A program made the position numbers and the translations under genes. 24,812 nucleotides of DNA from Methylococcaceae bacterium. GTDB lineage: Bacteria; Pseudomonadota; Gammaproteobacteria; Methylococcales; Methylomonadaceae. Below are positions 7,541-15,562 of this stretch, one piece after another. The DNA lies in the NCBI GenBank assembly GCA_947505055.1, contig CANNLO010000028.1, positions 1-24,812 of the forward strand, in the 5' to 3' direction. The first letter of the stretch is position 1; each line of letters opens with the position of its first letter. The notes beneath the pieces were generated by a model. The model was not told where the DNA came from. It ran no database searches and was given only the letters and a program-made list of their open reading frames with translations.

Positions 7541-9481
7541 TTAAATGACTTTGATTTCAGTGGTGGGCGAGATGAGTTTGAAAATTTGCTCAATGTTGAT
7601 CTTCACGCTATCGCTGATAAAACCGGCATCTCGAAACACCACCCGCAACGGATGACGGGCAGCGAGTTCTTTAACAAAGGCCTCGTTAATGTCGGTATCG
7701 AAACACGCGGCCAAGGCGTTATCATCGACAAACAACACGGTTTTACCGGCTATAGCTTCTTGGGTGATAGGCAGCGTTAAATCTACACCCCAATCCAGCA
7801 ACACCTGAAATAGTAAATCTTCAGGGGTGCGATCTTCACGGATATTGTCGATCTGGTCAAAAAGGTTGCGTTGTTGCACAGCATCAGGTGTGTAGTAAAC
7901 ATCCTTCATGTTGGAGCTGTCGATTTTCAGAACACGGAAACCAATGTCGAGTTGGGCTATTCCTTCTTTATCGGCGTTTTCTGCTTTGATCTTTTTGCCT
8001 GCGCGGCGGATGCGTTCTTTGCCGATTTCAGCGATTGTTTTGTAACCTGCTTTATAGGCTTCGCTTTTTTCGTCGCAGACTTCGGGCAGTTGGGCCATGA
8101 TGAACTTACGACTACCTCTATCCTCGGCATTTAGTTGTATAACCGCTTGTGCCGTAGTGGATGAACCAGAAAAAAAATCAACTATTAGTGCATTTCTTGA
8201 AGTTCCCATTAACAACAATTGTCGGAGCATATCAACAGATTTCGGAGACTGAAAAATTTTGTCTTTTGTTTCAAAAAGATCATTAAAAGCCGCCTGCCCT
8301 TTTTCAGTGTGAAACTGCTTCTCTGTCCAAATTGATTTAACCTGCTTAGTGGCTTCACCTTCCTCATCTTCCGCGTAGTTCTTTCTATAAATTTTCCAAT
8401 TGCCTTTTACCTTTTTTGCAACAATTTCGTCGAGCTGCTGACGAGCCTTATCTATTCCCCATGTCCAGCATCCTTCAAATCCGTCATCCCAATCAGGATA
8501 TACTGAGACGAATCCTGGTGTTTCCTCAAGCAATACTTTTCCAGAATTACTTACAAAGAAAGGGTAATATAAATTTCTTCTGTTATATTTACCAAACTCG
8601 CGATGTGTATTGCGTAATTCAAGTTCCCGATACTTTCCGCGTATATCGAGAAGCTTGTAGTTTTTTTCGATTTCATCATCGTCTTTGGGGATATTCATAT
8701 CGCCTTTGTTGAGTTTTTCCTTTGAATATCCCAAAAGGTATTCATGACAATTTGCTACAAACTTATCCTGTGATCTCCCTTTAGGATTACACAGTAATGT
8801 AATTTGAAAAAGTAGATTGCTTTCACCAAAAATCTCGTCAAGAAGCTTTCTTAGATTTACCAATTCATTTTCATCAATTGACGCTACGAAAATCCCCTTG
8901 TCAGAAAGTAGATTCCACGCTAGTCGCAACCGTGAATACATCATACTCAACCAGTCAGAATGAAAACGGCCATTGGCTTCATTATTCTCGACCAGTCGAT
9001 TGCCTACTTCGTCTTTCTGATTTGAACGCAGCAAATAGCTTTCGGTCTCTTCGGCAAAATCATCTTCGTAAATAAAATCATTACCTGTGTTATAGGGTGG
9101 ATCGATATACATCATCTTCACCTTACCCAGATAGGTTTCTTGCAATAGCTTCAGTGCATCCAGGTTATCGCCTTCGATATAAAGGTTTTGCGTACTGTCA
9201 AAATCCACGCTTTCCTCACGACAGGGACGCAAAGTTTTTGCAATCGGCGCATTGGCAGTCAACAAGGCTTCCCGCTTACCCGGCCAGTTGAGCTGGTAAC
9301 GTTCTTGCGATCCATCAACAACGGACGTATACAGCTCCTGACGCAACTGCTCGAAGTCGATGGCTTTTTTCAGGGTTCCATCAGCCTCGCGAATTTCAGT
9401 CACACAGTTGGGAAACAGTTCTGCCAGTTTGGCGATGTTGGCTTGCGTAAAGTCTGGGCTGTGTAGATTCAGTTTTTCCAT
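7541..9481 (-). CDS. mod: Type III-like DNA methyltransferase (Mod)
   Basis: The 646-residue protein has the beta-class amino-methyltransferase order: catalytic motif DPPYNTG at 127-133 in the N-terminal half and the S-adenosylmethionine motif VDFFSGSSTT at 434-443 after the target recognition region. DPPY indicates N6-adenine or N4-cytosine methylation; type III Mod enzymes usually make N6-methyladenine. The segment at about 240-400, between the motifs, should set the recognised sequence. It lies 12 bp upstream of Res in the same orientation. Upstream, a 103-bp gap separates it from vapC, so an own promoter is possible. No damage is seen. Confidence 0.92.
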   Translation of the reverse strand: MEKLNLHSPDFTQANIAKLAELFPNCVTEIREADGTLKKAIDFEQLRQELYTSVVDGSQERYQLNWPGKREALLTANAPIAKTLRPCREESVDFDSTQNLYIEGDNLDALKLLQETYLGKVKMMYIDPPYNTGNDFIYEDDFAEETESYLLRSNQKDEVGNRLVENNEANGRFHSDWLSMMYSRLRLAWNLLSDKGIFVASIDENELVNLRKLLDEIFGESNLLFQITLLCNPKGRSQDKFVANCHEYLLGYSKEKLNKGDMNIPKDDDEIEKNYKLLDIRGKYRELELRNTHREFGKYNRRNLYYPFFVSNSGKVLLEETPGFVSVYPDWDDGFEGCWTWGIDKARQQLDEIVAKKVKGNWKIYRKNYAEDEEGEATKQVKSIWTEKQFHTEKGQAAFNDLFETKDKIFQSPKSVDMLRQLLLMGTSRNALIVDFFSGSSTTAQAVIQLNAEDRGSRKFIMAQLPEVCDEKSEAYKAGYKTIAEIGKERIRRAGKKIKAENADKEGIAQLDIGFRVLKIDSSNMKDVYYTPDAVQQRNLFDQIDNIREDRTPEDLLFQVLLDWGVDLTLPITQEAIAGKTVLFVDDNALAACFDTDINEAFVKELAARHPLRVVFRDAGFISDSVKINIEQIFKLISPTTEIKVI

Positions 9482-9584
9482 GAGGTTTGTTAATCCTGGG
9501 TGCGGCTAGTTGGTTAGGGTTTCTAGTTGTTTATTTGGGGCGGCGGAGTTTGCTGGGTGTAGTGCTCTGCTTATCCGGCATTTA

Positions 9585-9962
9585 TTATTCGATGGGATAT
9601 AAATTAAGCTCAGGTATGAACTTAAAGTCTTTAGTATTCAGGGTATAAAGCTCAAGTTCATGGCTAATAGCCGTTGCGGCTATCAGCATGTCGGGTATTG
9701 AAACTTTATGGCTCAGCGAATAACGGCTCATCAGTTCTATAAAAAGGGCTGAAATGGCATTATTAAGCCCATAACAGTGACACAACGCTACATGCCGTTC
9801 AATTTTGGTCAGTTCTTGCTTGTCTCTTGCGCCATAAAATAACTCGGCTTTTGTGATAACACTGACGCCAATATTGGCTGAACCCATACGCTGCAAGGTT
9901 TGTATGACAGTCGGGTTGGCTTTGTAGAATTCAATCAGGATATTGGTATCGCAAAGTATCAT
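9585..9962 (-). CDS. vapC: PIN-domain toxin (VapC family)
   Basis: The 125-residue product has the PIN fold acidic set: D5 in ILCDTNILIE, E40 in ITKAELFYGAR, D91 in SIPDMLIAATA, and a C-terminal TLNTKDF with D112. VapC toxins are magnesium-dependent RNases that usually cut tRNA or rRNA and are held inactive by VapB. The start overlaps the antitoxin stop by 4 bp (ATGA type), the normal VapBC arrangement. The pair sits between the DUF4391 gene and mod, so it may stabilise the restriction operon or react to its loss. Confidence 0.88.
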   Translation of the reverse strand: MILCDTNILIEFYKANPTVIQTLQRMGSANIGVSVITKAELFYGARDKQELTKIERHVALCHCYGLNNAISALFIELMSRYSLSHKVSIPDMLIAATAISHELELYTLNTKDFKFIPELNLYPIE

Positions 9963-10210
9963 CGTTTATTATCCCGCCATGCCTTAGCCCGTATGGACTC
10001 CTGGCTGATGTCATCGCGGTTTTCCCAAATGCCCGCACAGTTGAAAAAATCGGCTTCAGACGTTGATTCCTTGGCGGATATTTCTGTTACGTCGGAACTG
10101 GCTTCATCTAATAAAATGACTTTAATTTTTTTACCGTTCCACGATTGTTGATTGCCGGGTAAGGTAATCACGCCGTTATGGACGGTCGTTTGAAACTCGA
10201 CTGCGATCAT
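9959..10210 (-). CDS. vapB: VapB-type antitoxin
   Basis: An 83-residue protein with a short beta-rich N-terminus (MIAVEFQTTVHNGVITLPGN) that could form a DNA-binding dimer, followed by an acidic, probably flexible C-terminal tail containing FFNCAGIWENRDD, a pattern like the toxin-binding tails of VapB proteins. Position directly before vapC with a 4-bp overlap is the main support. The DNA-binding subtype is unclear. It probably represses its own promoter together with VapC; a palindromic stretch lies about 30 bp upstream. A GGCG-type ribosome binding site precedes the ATG. Confidence 0.8.
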   Translation of the reverse strand: MIAVEFQTTVHNGVITLPGNQQSWNGKKIKVILLDEASSDVTEISAKESTSEADFFNCAGIWENRDDISQESIRAKAWRDNKR

Positions 10211-10236
10211 TTTTTCGCCTTTATTCGTTGGTGATT

Positions 10237-10256
10237 GATAACGTTACGTATACTTT
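10237..10256. promoter_or_regulatory. Possible VapBC operator
   Basis: This stretch, 27 bp before the vapB start, contains the palindrome TAACGTTA (10239-10246) followed by TACGTA and GTATAC, which are overlapping palindromes. VapBC complexes normally bind palindromes near their own promoter. Weak evidence; no clear -35/-10 pair was identified. Confidence 0.3.
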
Positions 10257-10274
10257 ACACAAAATCAGCTTGGT

Positions 10275-10937
10275 TTACATGAGCTTTGACAATTCAAGTT
10301 TCAATTGGCGCAATTGTGCATTTAATTCCACCTTGCGGTTAAATTGTTGTTCTTTCTGTAAACGGGCTTCCATTTTACGGCATTCATTTTGTTTACTTCG
10401 AAGTAATCCCAGCCGTTCCACTTGGGCTTTAAGGGTTTCACCAGCTCGCGGAGGGAGCGGCAGGAGCCGTCTTAGCATTTGCTCATAAAGCCCGGCCAAA
10501 TCCAGTGCAACCGGCAATTCAGCACGTTCTGTGTCATTGGGCAACCAGTCGGTCTCGAAGTAGCCATCAACTACCCATTTATTGGCATCGGCATCGCTTG
10601 GCCGCTTGTAAGCGGCTTTAGCTTTGATACGATCTTCAAACATGAGCTGATAAACAATGGGGAAAGGAATGGCTTGGTCAATGCAGCGTAAGACATCCTC
10701 GCTTAGTTCCGGAGTTTTTAGGGCAATGGAAAAAATCTGTATTTCCGGCACGCTTGGTTTTGCGGGTAAATTGATCGTTTCAGGCGCTAATTTGTATTGC
10801 CATACAATCTTGTCTACTTGCTTAACAAATAGCTCTTTAACAGCGCTCGTGGGTTTAGAGTGTTCATATATTTTACTTTTTGGTAATACACGTTCAAAAG
10901 CTGCTTGCTTTGGAAAATGAAATAGCGCGTGACTCAT
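10275..10937 (-). CDS. DUF4391 domain protein
   Basis: The 220-residue protein matches the DUF4391 family as I know it: an N-terminal FHFPKQAAFERVLPKSKIYE start, then VDKIVWQYKLAPETINLP, EIQIFSIALK, and IDQAIPFPIVYQLMF, followed by a charged coiled-coil-like tail from about 165 to 220. The function is not known biochemically. In my knowledge this family repeatedly occurs beside SNF2-type helicases and type III-like mod/res genes, so it is probably a subunit or adaptor of that system. It overlaps the helicase stop by 4 bp, which implies coupled translation and probably a complex with the helicase. Confidence 0.85.
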   Translation of the reverse strand: MSHALFHFPKQAAFERVLPKSKIYEHSKPTSAVKELFVKQVDKIVWQYKLAPETINLPAKPSVPEIQIFSIALKTPELSEDVLRCIDQAIPFPIVYQLMFEDRIKAKAAYKRPSDADANKWVVDGYFETDWLPNDTERAELPVALDLAGLYEQMLRRLLPLPPRAGETLKAQVERLGLLRSKQNECRKMEARLQKEQQFNRKVELNAQLRQLKLELSKLM

Positions 10938-13900
10938 TTATCCAGCCTATCTGACTGAATCACAAGAAAAGCGATCAACTCAAAATCATCCAGGCCAGCA
11001 ATGGTGTTAACCAAGGCCGTAGTGCGACCGCCACTAAACAGGCTGTCGATGTCTTTATCTTCTTGGACATCAATCATCGAACGGATTGCCTTGCCAAGCA
11101 AATCAGAATAGGCCTTCATGTTACGTCCGTCTGCGGTGATCTGATTAAAAAGCTGGCAGACATCAGGGATAGGCTGATTTTGGCCTTTACAAGCGCTGCG
11201 CACTAAGTCGAGCAAACGTTTTACTTCAGTATGGTTGGTAATCACGTCACCGGTCTGGTTGATATATACCAGGTAATACGGATGCAGGCGGTTTTGTTGG
11301 TTGACGTTGACGCCTTGATTCAGGTTACGTAACGTGAAAATGACACCCGGCAATAAGCCCCGCTCCGGAACGGCGGGAACCACGGCGTGCATGCCACTGG
11401 GTACGCCATCCATATCGCCATTGGCTTTTACATAGTTGAGCAAATCCATACGAAAATCATTAAGGCCAAGATCAGTAATGGAGACGCCGGTTTTGAGGTC
11501 TTCCATTTCAATAACTTCTTCCTGTAAGCGCCGTAATTGCTCCCTACGATATGACACATCATTAGATTGAGCGCTTAGCACGTTGTCATCCCCGGTCGCG
11601 GTGACATCAGCAATCACCATGCGGTTTTCGACGCGCTCTTTGAGGTTGATGTATTCATCAAGGGTAATATCCGGCCAGTAATTGACCAGTTGAATGCTGG
11701 CATTCTGCGAGCCAATACGGTCAATACGCCCAAAACGTTGAATAATGCGCACGGGATTCCAGTGAATATCGTAATTGATCAGATAGTCGCAATCCTGGAG
11801 GTTTTGGCCTTCGGAGATGCAATCTGTACCGATAAGAATATCAATCTCACCCGGTTCATTCGGAAAAATAGCGGCTTTTTCTTTTGACCGTGGGGAAAAC
11901 AGCGTTAGCAAGGATTGGAAGTCATAGTTTTGTTTGAGCGTGGATTTTGGACTATCACTGCCGGTGACTTTGCCGGTGTGCAATTGATGGCTTTGCAGCA
12001 GACTATCGGCAATATGTTCATACAGATAGTTGGCGGTATCGGCAAACGCAGTGAAAATCAGAATCTTCTTGTTGCCTGGATTAATGGGCACAGCCAGCTT
12101 GTTATCGATTTGGGCTTTAAGATGCTGAAGTTTGGCATCTTCTGCGGGTTGAATTTTTGTCATTTCTGCTAAAAGAGCATCAATGACAAAAAGATCGGCC
12201 TGTAGGGCATATTCCCACGATGGCAAATCCATGTCGGACAAGCTGATTTGTATCTTGCCGCCAATCTTGACATCGTCTGGTTCGGGAAAATCGTCTTCGT
12301 CGGGTTCGGCATTTTCGTAGGCGGTAGCAAGGTCGGCAAAGCGAATATCTTTGCCGGTTTTCTTGTAATCACTGATCTTTAAGAGTGTTCCAAGATGTTT
12401 ATCTTTCAGTTTTTGCAGGGTCAACCGGAAAGCCTGGATGGAACTTTCAAGGCGCTTGAGCAGGTTGATCGTCATTAACGCTTGTAGGCTTTTTTCGCGA
12501 TCCGCTTGCTTTAGTTTGCCCTTGCCACCACTTACCTGAGTGTCATATTGCTCTTCGTATTTAGCCAGCCGACTCGGCAGGATATAACTGATAGGTGCAT
12601 AAACAGCCAATTGCAACAAAGACAGTTGAGCAAAAATTTCATTAAATCCCAGTATGTCCGTTCTGCTTGTCAGCGGACAATGAAATGAAAGGGGTTTACG
12701 GCGCTCGGGAAATTTGCCGATTTCTTTGGTGTCGTAAAAGGTTTCAATATGTTTGCGCGACCTGGCAATGGTGACACTATCCAATAGCTCGAAAAAATCA
12801 AAGTCTAAAGCACCTAAAATAGCTTTGGCCGTGCGCTCTTCAGGTGGCAAGTTAGACCATGAATTGAAACTCGCCTGGGCTTTGCGGAAAATCTCATCGA
12901 TGTTTTTATTGGTTTTTAGCTTTTTGCTCAGGTTTTCTGAATCGCCTTCGTAAGCAAGCGCAAGCTGATTGCGCAGGTCATTAAAGCGGTTGTTGACTGG
13001 TGTGGCCGAGAGCATCAGCACTTTGGTTTTAACACCTTCCTTGATAACGGCATTCATCAACTTTTGATAACGCGTTTCCCGGTCTTTGAACGCATCGTTG
13101 TTACGGAAGTTGTGCGACTCATCGATAACAACCAGGTCGTAATTACCCCAGTTGATACGGTTGAGCGGTGTACCAAACGATTCGCCGCTGGTTCTTTGCA
13201 AGTCGGTATGGCAAAGCACGTCGTAATTGAAGCGGTCTTTGGCAAAAATATTGGTTTTGAGATTGCGGTTATAGTTCAACCAGTTGTCGGCCAATTTTTT
13301 GGGGCAAAGGACCAGGACAGAACGATTGCGTAGTTCGTAATATTTAACAACCGCCAAGGCGGTAAAGGTTTTACCCAAACCCACACTGTCCGCGAGAATA
13401 CAGCCGCTATAAGTTTCCAGTTTATTGATGATGCCGGTAGCCGCGTCTCTCTGGAAATTAAACAGCTTTTGCCAAATCAGACTGTCCTGATAACCGGTGC
13501 GATCATTGGGCAGCACATCTTCGTTCAGGTCTTCCAGGAATTCATTAAAAATATTGTAGAGCATCAAAAAATAGATGCGTTCTGGCGAGTTTTCCTGATA
13601 AACAGAGGCGATATGATCACAAAGGCGAGCTGTAACGTCTTCCAGTTTCTCCGTGTCGCTCCAGATTTGGTCGAAGAGATTCAAGTAAGTCGAGGTGATT
13701 GTCGGCTCGTCCATTTTATTGACGAGATTCGATACTGCGTCTCCTTGCTGATAGCCAAGATCGACGGCGGTAAAACCATGCAACGGCAGGTAAACCGCAT
13801 CAGATTCGTTGCCTTGCACACAGGCAAATTGCTGCATAGGGGCTTTGCCACGATTAGAGCGGAAAATGGCTTTGCGGCGCATCCAGTCTGCGCATTCTTT

Positions 13901-14215
13901 GGCGATAGCTCGTTGTGTCAGTTTATTCTTGAGCTGAATTTCAAAATCACTTCCATAAAAGCTACGCTCCCGTTCGGCTTTGGGAATATGAAACTCACGG
14001 CGTTCTCTTTTGAATTTATCCGTGACCTCATTGGGCACGAAGGTGGGCGAAGTAAACACGAATTCAAGCAACTCAATGCTTTCCAGCTCTTTCTTTAAGG
14101 CCTCAAAGGCATAAATTGAAAAGCAGGAAGCCGCAATTTTTAACTTAGAACCCGGTTTTATCGTCTGTTTGAGGTTATCGCCGAGCAGGTGATTGATGTT
14201 GTCGATTATTTCCAT
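10934..14215 (-). CDS. SNF2-family helicase with degenerate PLD-like N-terminus
   Basis: The 1093-residue protein has an N-terminal region (about 1-160) that resembles phospholipase D-like modules (ASCFSIYAFEALKKEL, and VYLPLHGFTAVDLGY where an HKD-type site would be expected); the HKD residues are not present, so it is probably non-catalytic. The SF2/SNF2 motor follows: DSVGLGKT at 276-283, DESH at 365-368, LSATP at 402-406, ILIGTDCISEGQNLQ at about 793-807 and QRFGRIDRIG at 826-835. This is an ATP-driven DNA translocase or remodeller. It heads the operon DUF4391-vapBC-mod-res and overlaps DUF4391 by 4 bp. A role in phage-DNA recognition with the methylase and nuclease is inferred. The motor motifs look intact. 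Confidence 0.9.
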   Translation of the reverse strand: MEIIDNINHLLGDNLKQTIKPGSKLKIAASCFSIYAFEALKKELESIELLEFVFTSPTFVPNEVTDKFKRERREFHIPKAERERSFYGSDFEIQLKNKLTQRAIAKECADWMRRKAIFRSNRGKAPMQQFACVQGNESDAVYLPLHGFTAVDLGYQQGDAVSNLVNKMDEPTITSTYLNLFDQIWSDTEKLEDVTARLCDHIASVYQENSPERIYFLMLYNIFNEFLEDLNEDVLPNDRTGYQDSLIWQKLFNFQRDAATGIINKLETYSGCILADSVGLGKTFTALAVVKYYELRNRSVLVLCPKKLADNWLNYNRNLKTNIFAKDRFNYDVLCHTDLQRTSGESFGTPLNRINWGNYDLVVIDESHNFRNNDAFKDRETRYQKLMNAVIKEGVKTKVLMLSATPVNNRFNDLRNQLALAYEGDSENLSKKLKTNKNIDEIFRKAQASFNSWSNLPPEERTAKAILGALDFDFFELLDSVTIARSRKHIETFYDTKEIGKFPERRKPLSFHCPLTSRTDILGFNEIFAQLSLLQLAVYAPISYILPSRLAKYEEQYDTQVSGGKGKLKQADREKSLQALMTINLLKRLESSIQAFRLTLQKLKDKHLGTLLKISDYKKTGKDIRFADLATAYENAEPDEDDFPEPDDVKIGGKIQISLSDMDLPSWEYALQADLFVIDALLAEMTKIQPAEDAKLQHLKAQIDNKLAVPINPGNKKILIFTAFADTANYLYEHIADSLLQSHQLHTGKVTGSDSPKSTLKQNYDFQSLLTLFSPRSKEKAAIFPNEPGEIDILIGTDCISEGQNLQDCDYLINYDIHWNPVRIIQRFGRIDRIGSQNASIQLVNYWPDITLDEYINLKERVENRMVIADVTATGDDNVLSAQSNDVSYRREQLRRLQEEVIEMEDLKTGVSITDLGLNDFRMDLLNYVKANGDMDGVPSGMHAVVPAVPERGLLPGVIFTLRNLNQGVNVNQQNRLHPYYLVYINQTGDVITNHTEVKRLLDLVRSACKGQNQPIPDVCQLFNQITADGRNMKAYSDLLGKAIRSMIDVQEDKDIDSLFSGGRTTALVNTIAGLDDFELIAFLVIQSDRLDK

Positions 14216-14278
14216 GTTTCTTACTTAGTTATATAGCTAAATTAAAAGCTATCAGGTCATATCCTGTATTGAATGTAA

Positions 14279-14851
14279 TTAAATTGGCAATATAACGCCG
14301 ACATACTTATAAAGAGTGGTGCGCGATACACCATAGCTCTTTGCTACACCGGAAACAGGGATAGTGCGGTCTCTTAGCAGCGCTTTAATCTCCTTAATCT
14401 GCTTATCATCCAGCTTGGGCTTTCTGCCGCCATTACGCCCTCTAGCTCGGGCCGCTATCAGCCCTGCTTGTGTACGCTCTCTTATTAGGTTTCTTTCAAA
14501 CTCAGACAATGCCGCAAAAACATGAAAGACCAACTTGCCATTTGCACTGACGGTTTCGATCTTTTCAGTCAAACTCTCAAAGCCAATTCCATCATGCTCA
14601 AGTTCGGCTACAATCTTCACAAGATCCGACAAAGATCGCCCCAATCGATCAAGTCGCCACACAACAAGTGTATCCCCTGCCCTTAACGCCTTACGGCATT
14701 GCTCAAGTTCAGGCCGTTCAGTATTTTTGCCGCTCGCTTTTTCCTCATAAATAACCGCACAGCTGGCATTTTTCAATGCGTCAATTTGAAGGTCAAGGTG
14801 CTGGTCGTCTGTTGAAACCCTGGCGTAGCCGATTCGTTGATTCATGAACAA
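14279..14851 (-). CDS. Serine recombinase, resolvase/invertase family
   Basis: The 190-residue product has the catalytic serine S13 in RIGYARVSTDDQHLDLQ, the conserved WRLDRLGRSL and the FERNLIRERTQAGL hinge-helix, and a C-terminal helix-turn-helix (about 150-183, VSGVAKSYGVSRTTLYKYVG). Length is typical of Tn3-type resolvases and invertases. Such enzymes recombine short paired sites. A 28-bp site of the right form lies about 80 bp upstream of the start, and a fuller res-like locus lies within 15291-15403. No transposase is seen in the window, so the gene may be a transposon remnant, a plasmid multimer-resolution gene, or part of how the defence block was acquired. It is 63 bp upstream of the helicase. 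Confidence 0.9.
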   Translation of the reverse strand: MFMNQRIGYARVSTDDQHLDLQIDALKNASCAVIYEEKASGKNTERPELEQCRKALRAGDTLVVWRLDRLGRSLSDLVKIVAELEHDGIGFESLTEKIETVSANGKLVFHVFAALSEFERNLIRERTQAGLIAARARGRNGGRKPKLDDKQIKEIKALLRDRTIPVSGVAKSYGVSRTTLYKYVGVILPI

Positions 14852-14930
14852 TACCGTAACATTGAAAAGTTGACGGATATATTAACACTTAATGACTAAA
14901 AATACGGCATTTAAAATGGCTTATTGGGAC

Positions 14931-14958
14931 TGTCCAGAAAACCTCCGTTTAATGGACA
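14931..14958. other. 28-bp res-like crossover site
   Basis: Arms TGTCCAGAAAAC and, on the opposite strand, TGTCCATTAAAC (two mismatches) flank a 4-bp centre, giving a 12+4+12 structure of exactly 28 bp, the size of resolvase site I. It lies 79 bp before the start of the adjacent serine recombinase gene and is probably its own recombination or operator site. Confidence 0.55.
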
Positions 14959-15134
14959 GTGACAGGCGGCAGTCGGCCAGCAAGAGACACTCACTACATC
15001 AATTCCAATGGCAAAGTACTAGCCGATAGCGGCCATTCAGGATGAGGCCGATATTAGCACTTGTCACTTTTCAAAGTCGCTGTCAGCAGTAATCAGCCTG
15101 AGCCCGCGTAGAATCTCGATGAATGCAAACTAAA

Positions 15135-15462
15135 TTGTCATAGTCGATGTCAATAGCATTCAAACCCGATGTCAGCACGTTGCAAATTGTCAAAGTCGAC
15201 GTCAGCACGTCGCAAAAATGGGTAAACCCAGTTGCATGAGTGCGGGCCACTCGGCATAACAGAAATTTGTAGCCAACTGCATGAATGGGTTGTCGCGAAA
15301 CTTGAAAGTTATGCGACAATCAGGCAACCCCAGTAAATTCAACGTTTTTTGTGTCGCAAAAATATGGTGCGAAAGTACATATTTTCGATACACTTTTGCG
15401 ACATTACTTTTTGTAGTTTTAGCTTCATCCCCAAAATGCCCCGCTGACATCGACTTTGACAA
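15135..15462. repeat. Internal 21-bp repeats of the inverted-repeat element
   Basis: Variants of TTGTCAAAGTCGAYGTCAGCA occur at 15135-15152 (partial), 15187-15207 and, inverted, 15443-15462, in addition to the terminal copies. CGAYGTCAGCACGTYGCAAA occurs twice with a 30-bp period at about 15168 and 15198. The repeats point inward from both ends toward the res locus, as expected for multiple binding sites of one protein, probably a transposase. Confidence 0.6.
15291..15403. other. Resolution (res) site-like locus
   Basis: 15291-15318 is a 28-bp dyad with 12-bp arms (TGTCGCGAAACT and, opposite strand, TGTCGCATAACT) around 4 bp. About 33 bp to the right, TGTCGCAAAA (15352) and TTTTGCGACA (ending 15403) form outer arms of a second region with internal weaker half-sites. 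The total of 113 bp equals the usual length of a three-subsite Tn3-family res site. The arm sequence differs from the site next to the resolvase gene, so another resolvase may act here. Confidence 0.6.
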
Positions 15463-15562
15463 TCTGCTGACACCGACTTAGAAAAGTGACAATTGTTTAA
15501 ACTCACCTAAGAAGAAATGACCTCATCCTTGAAAATAATAGATGTGTACCTGTTTTCTTATG

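Larger units (their letters stand above)
15061..15492. mobile_element. 432-bp inverted-repeat element with internal res site
   Basis: The ends are 28-bp inverted repeats with two mismatches. The left end (15061-15088) begins TTGTCACTTTTCAAAGTCG, and the right end (15465-15492, read on the minus strand) begins TTGTCACTTTTCTAAGTCG; both end in TGTCAGCA. Between them lie more copies of a related 21-bp repeat and a res-like locus, but no credible gene. Small non-autonomous elements built from inverted ends plus a res site are known as Tn3-derived miniature elements (TIMEs); the ends here do not start with the usual GGGG, and no target duplication is visible (AGCAC versus TTGTT). The assignment is by analogy. 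Confidence 0.55.

Noticed and set aside
13469..14098. 209-codon plus-strand frame inside the SNF2 gene
   Set aside because: Antisense shadow of the helicase gene; the composition of the product reflects the complement of the real protein.
15083..15462. Two minus-strand frames of 78 and 86 codons
   Set aside because: They run through the iterons and the res locus; the repeats explain the sequence better than coding does.
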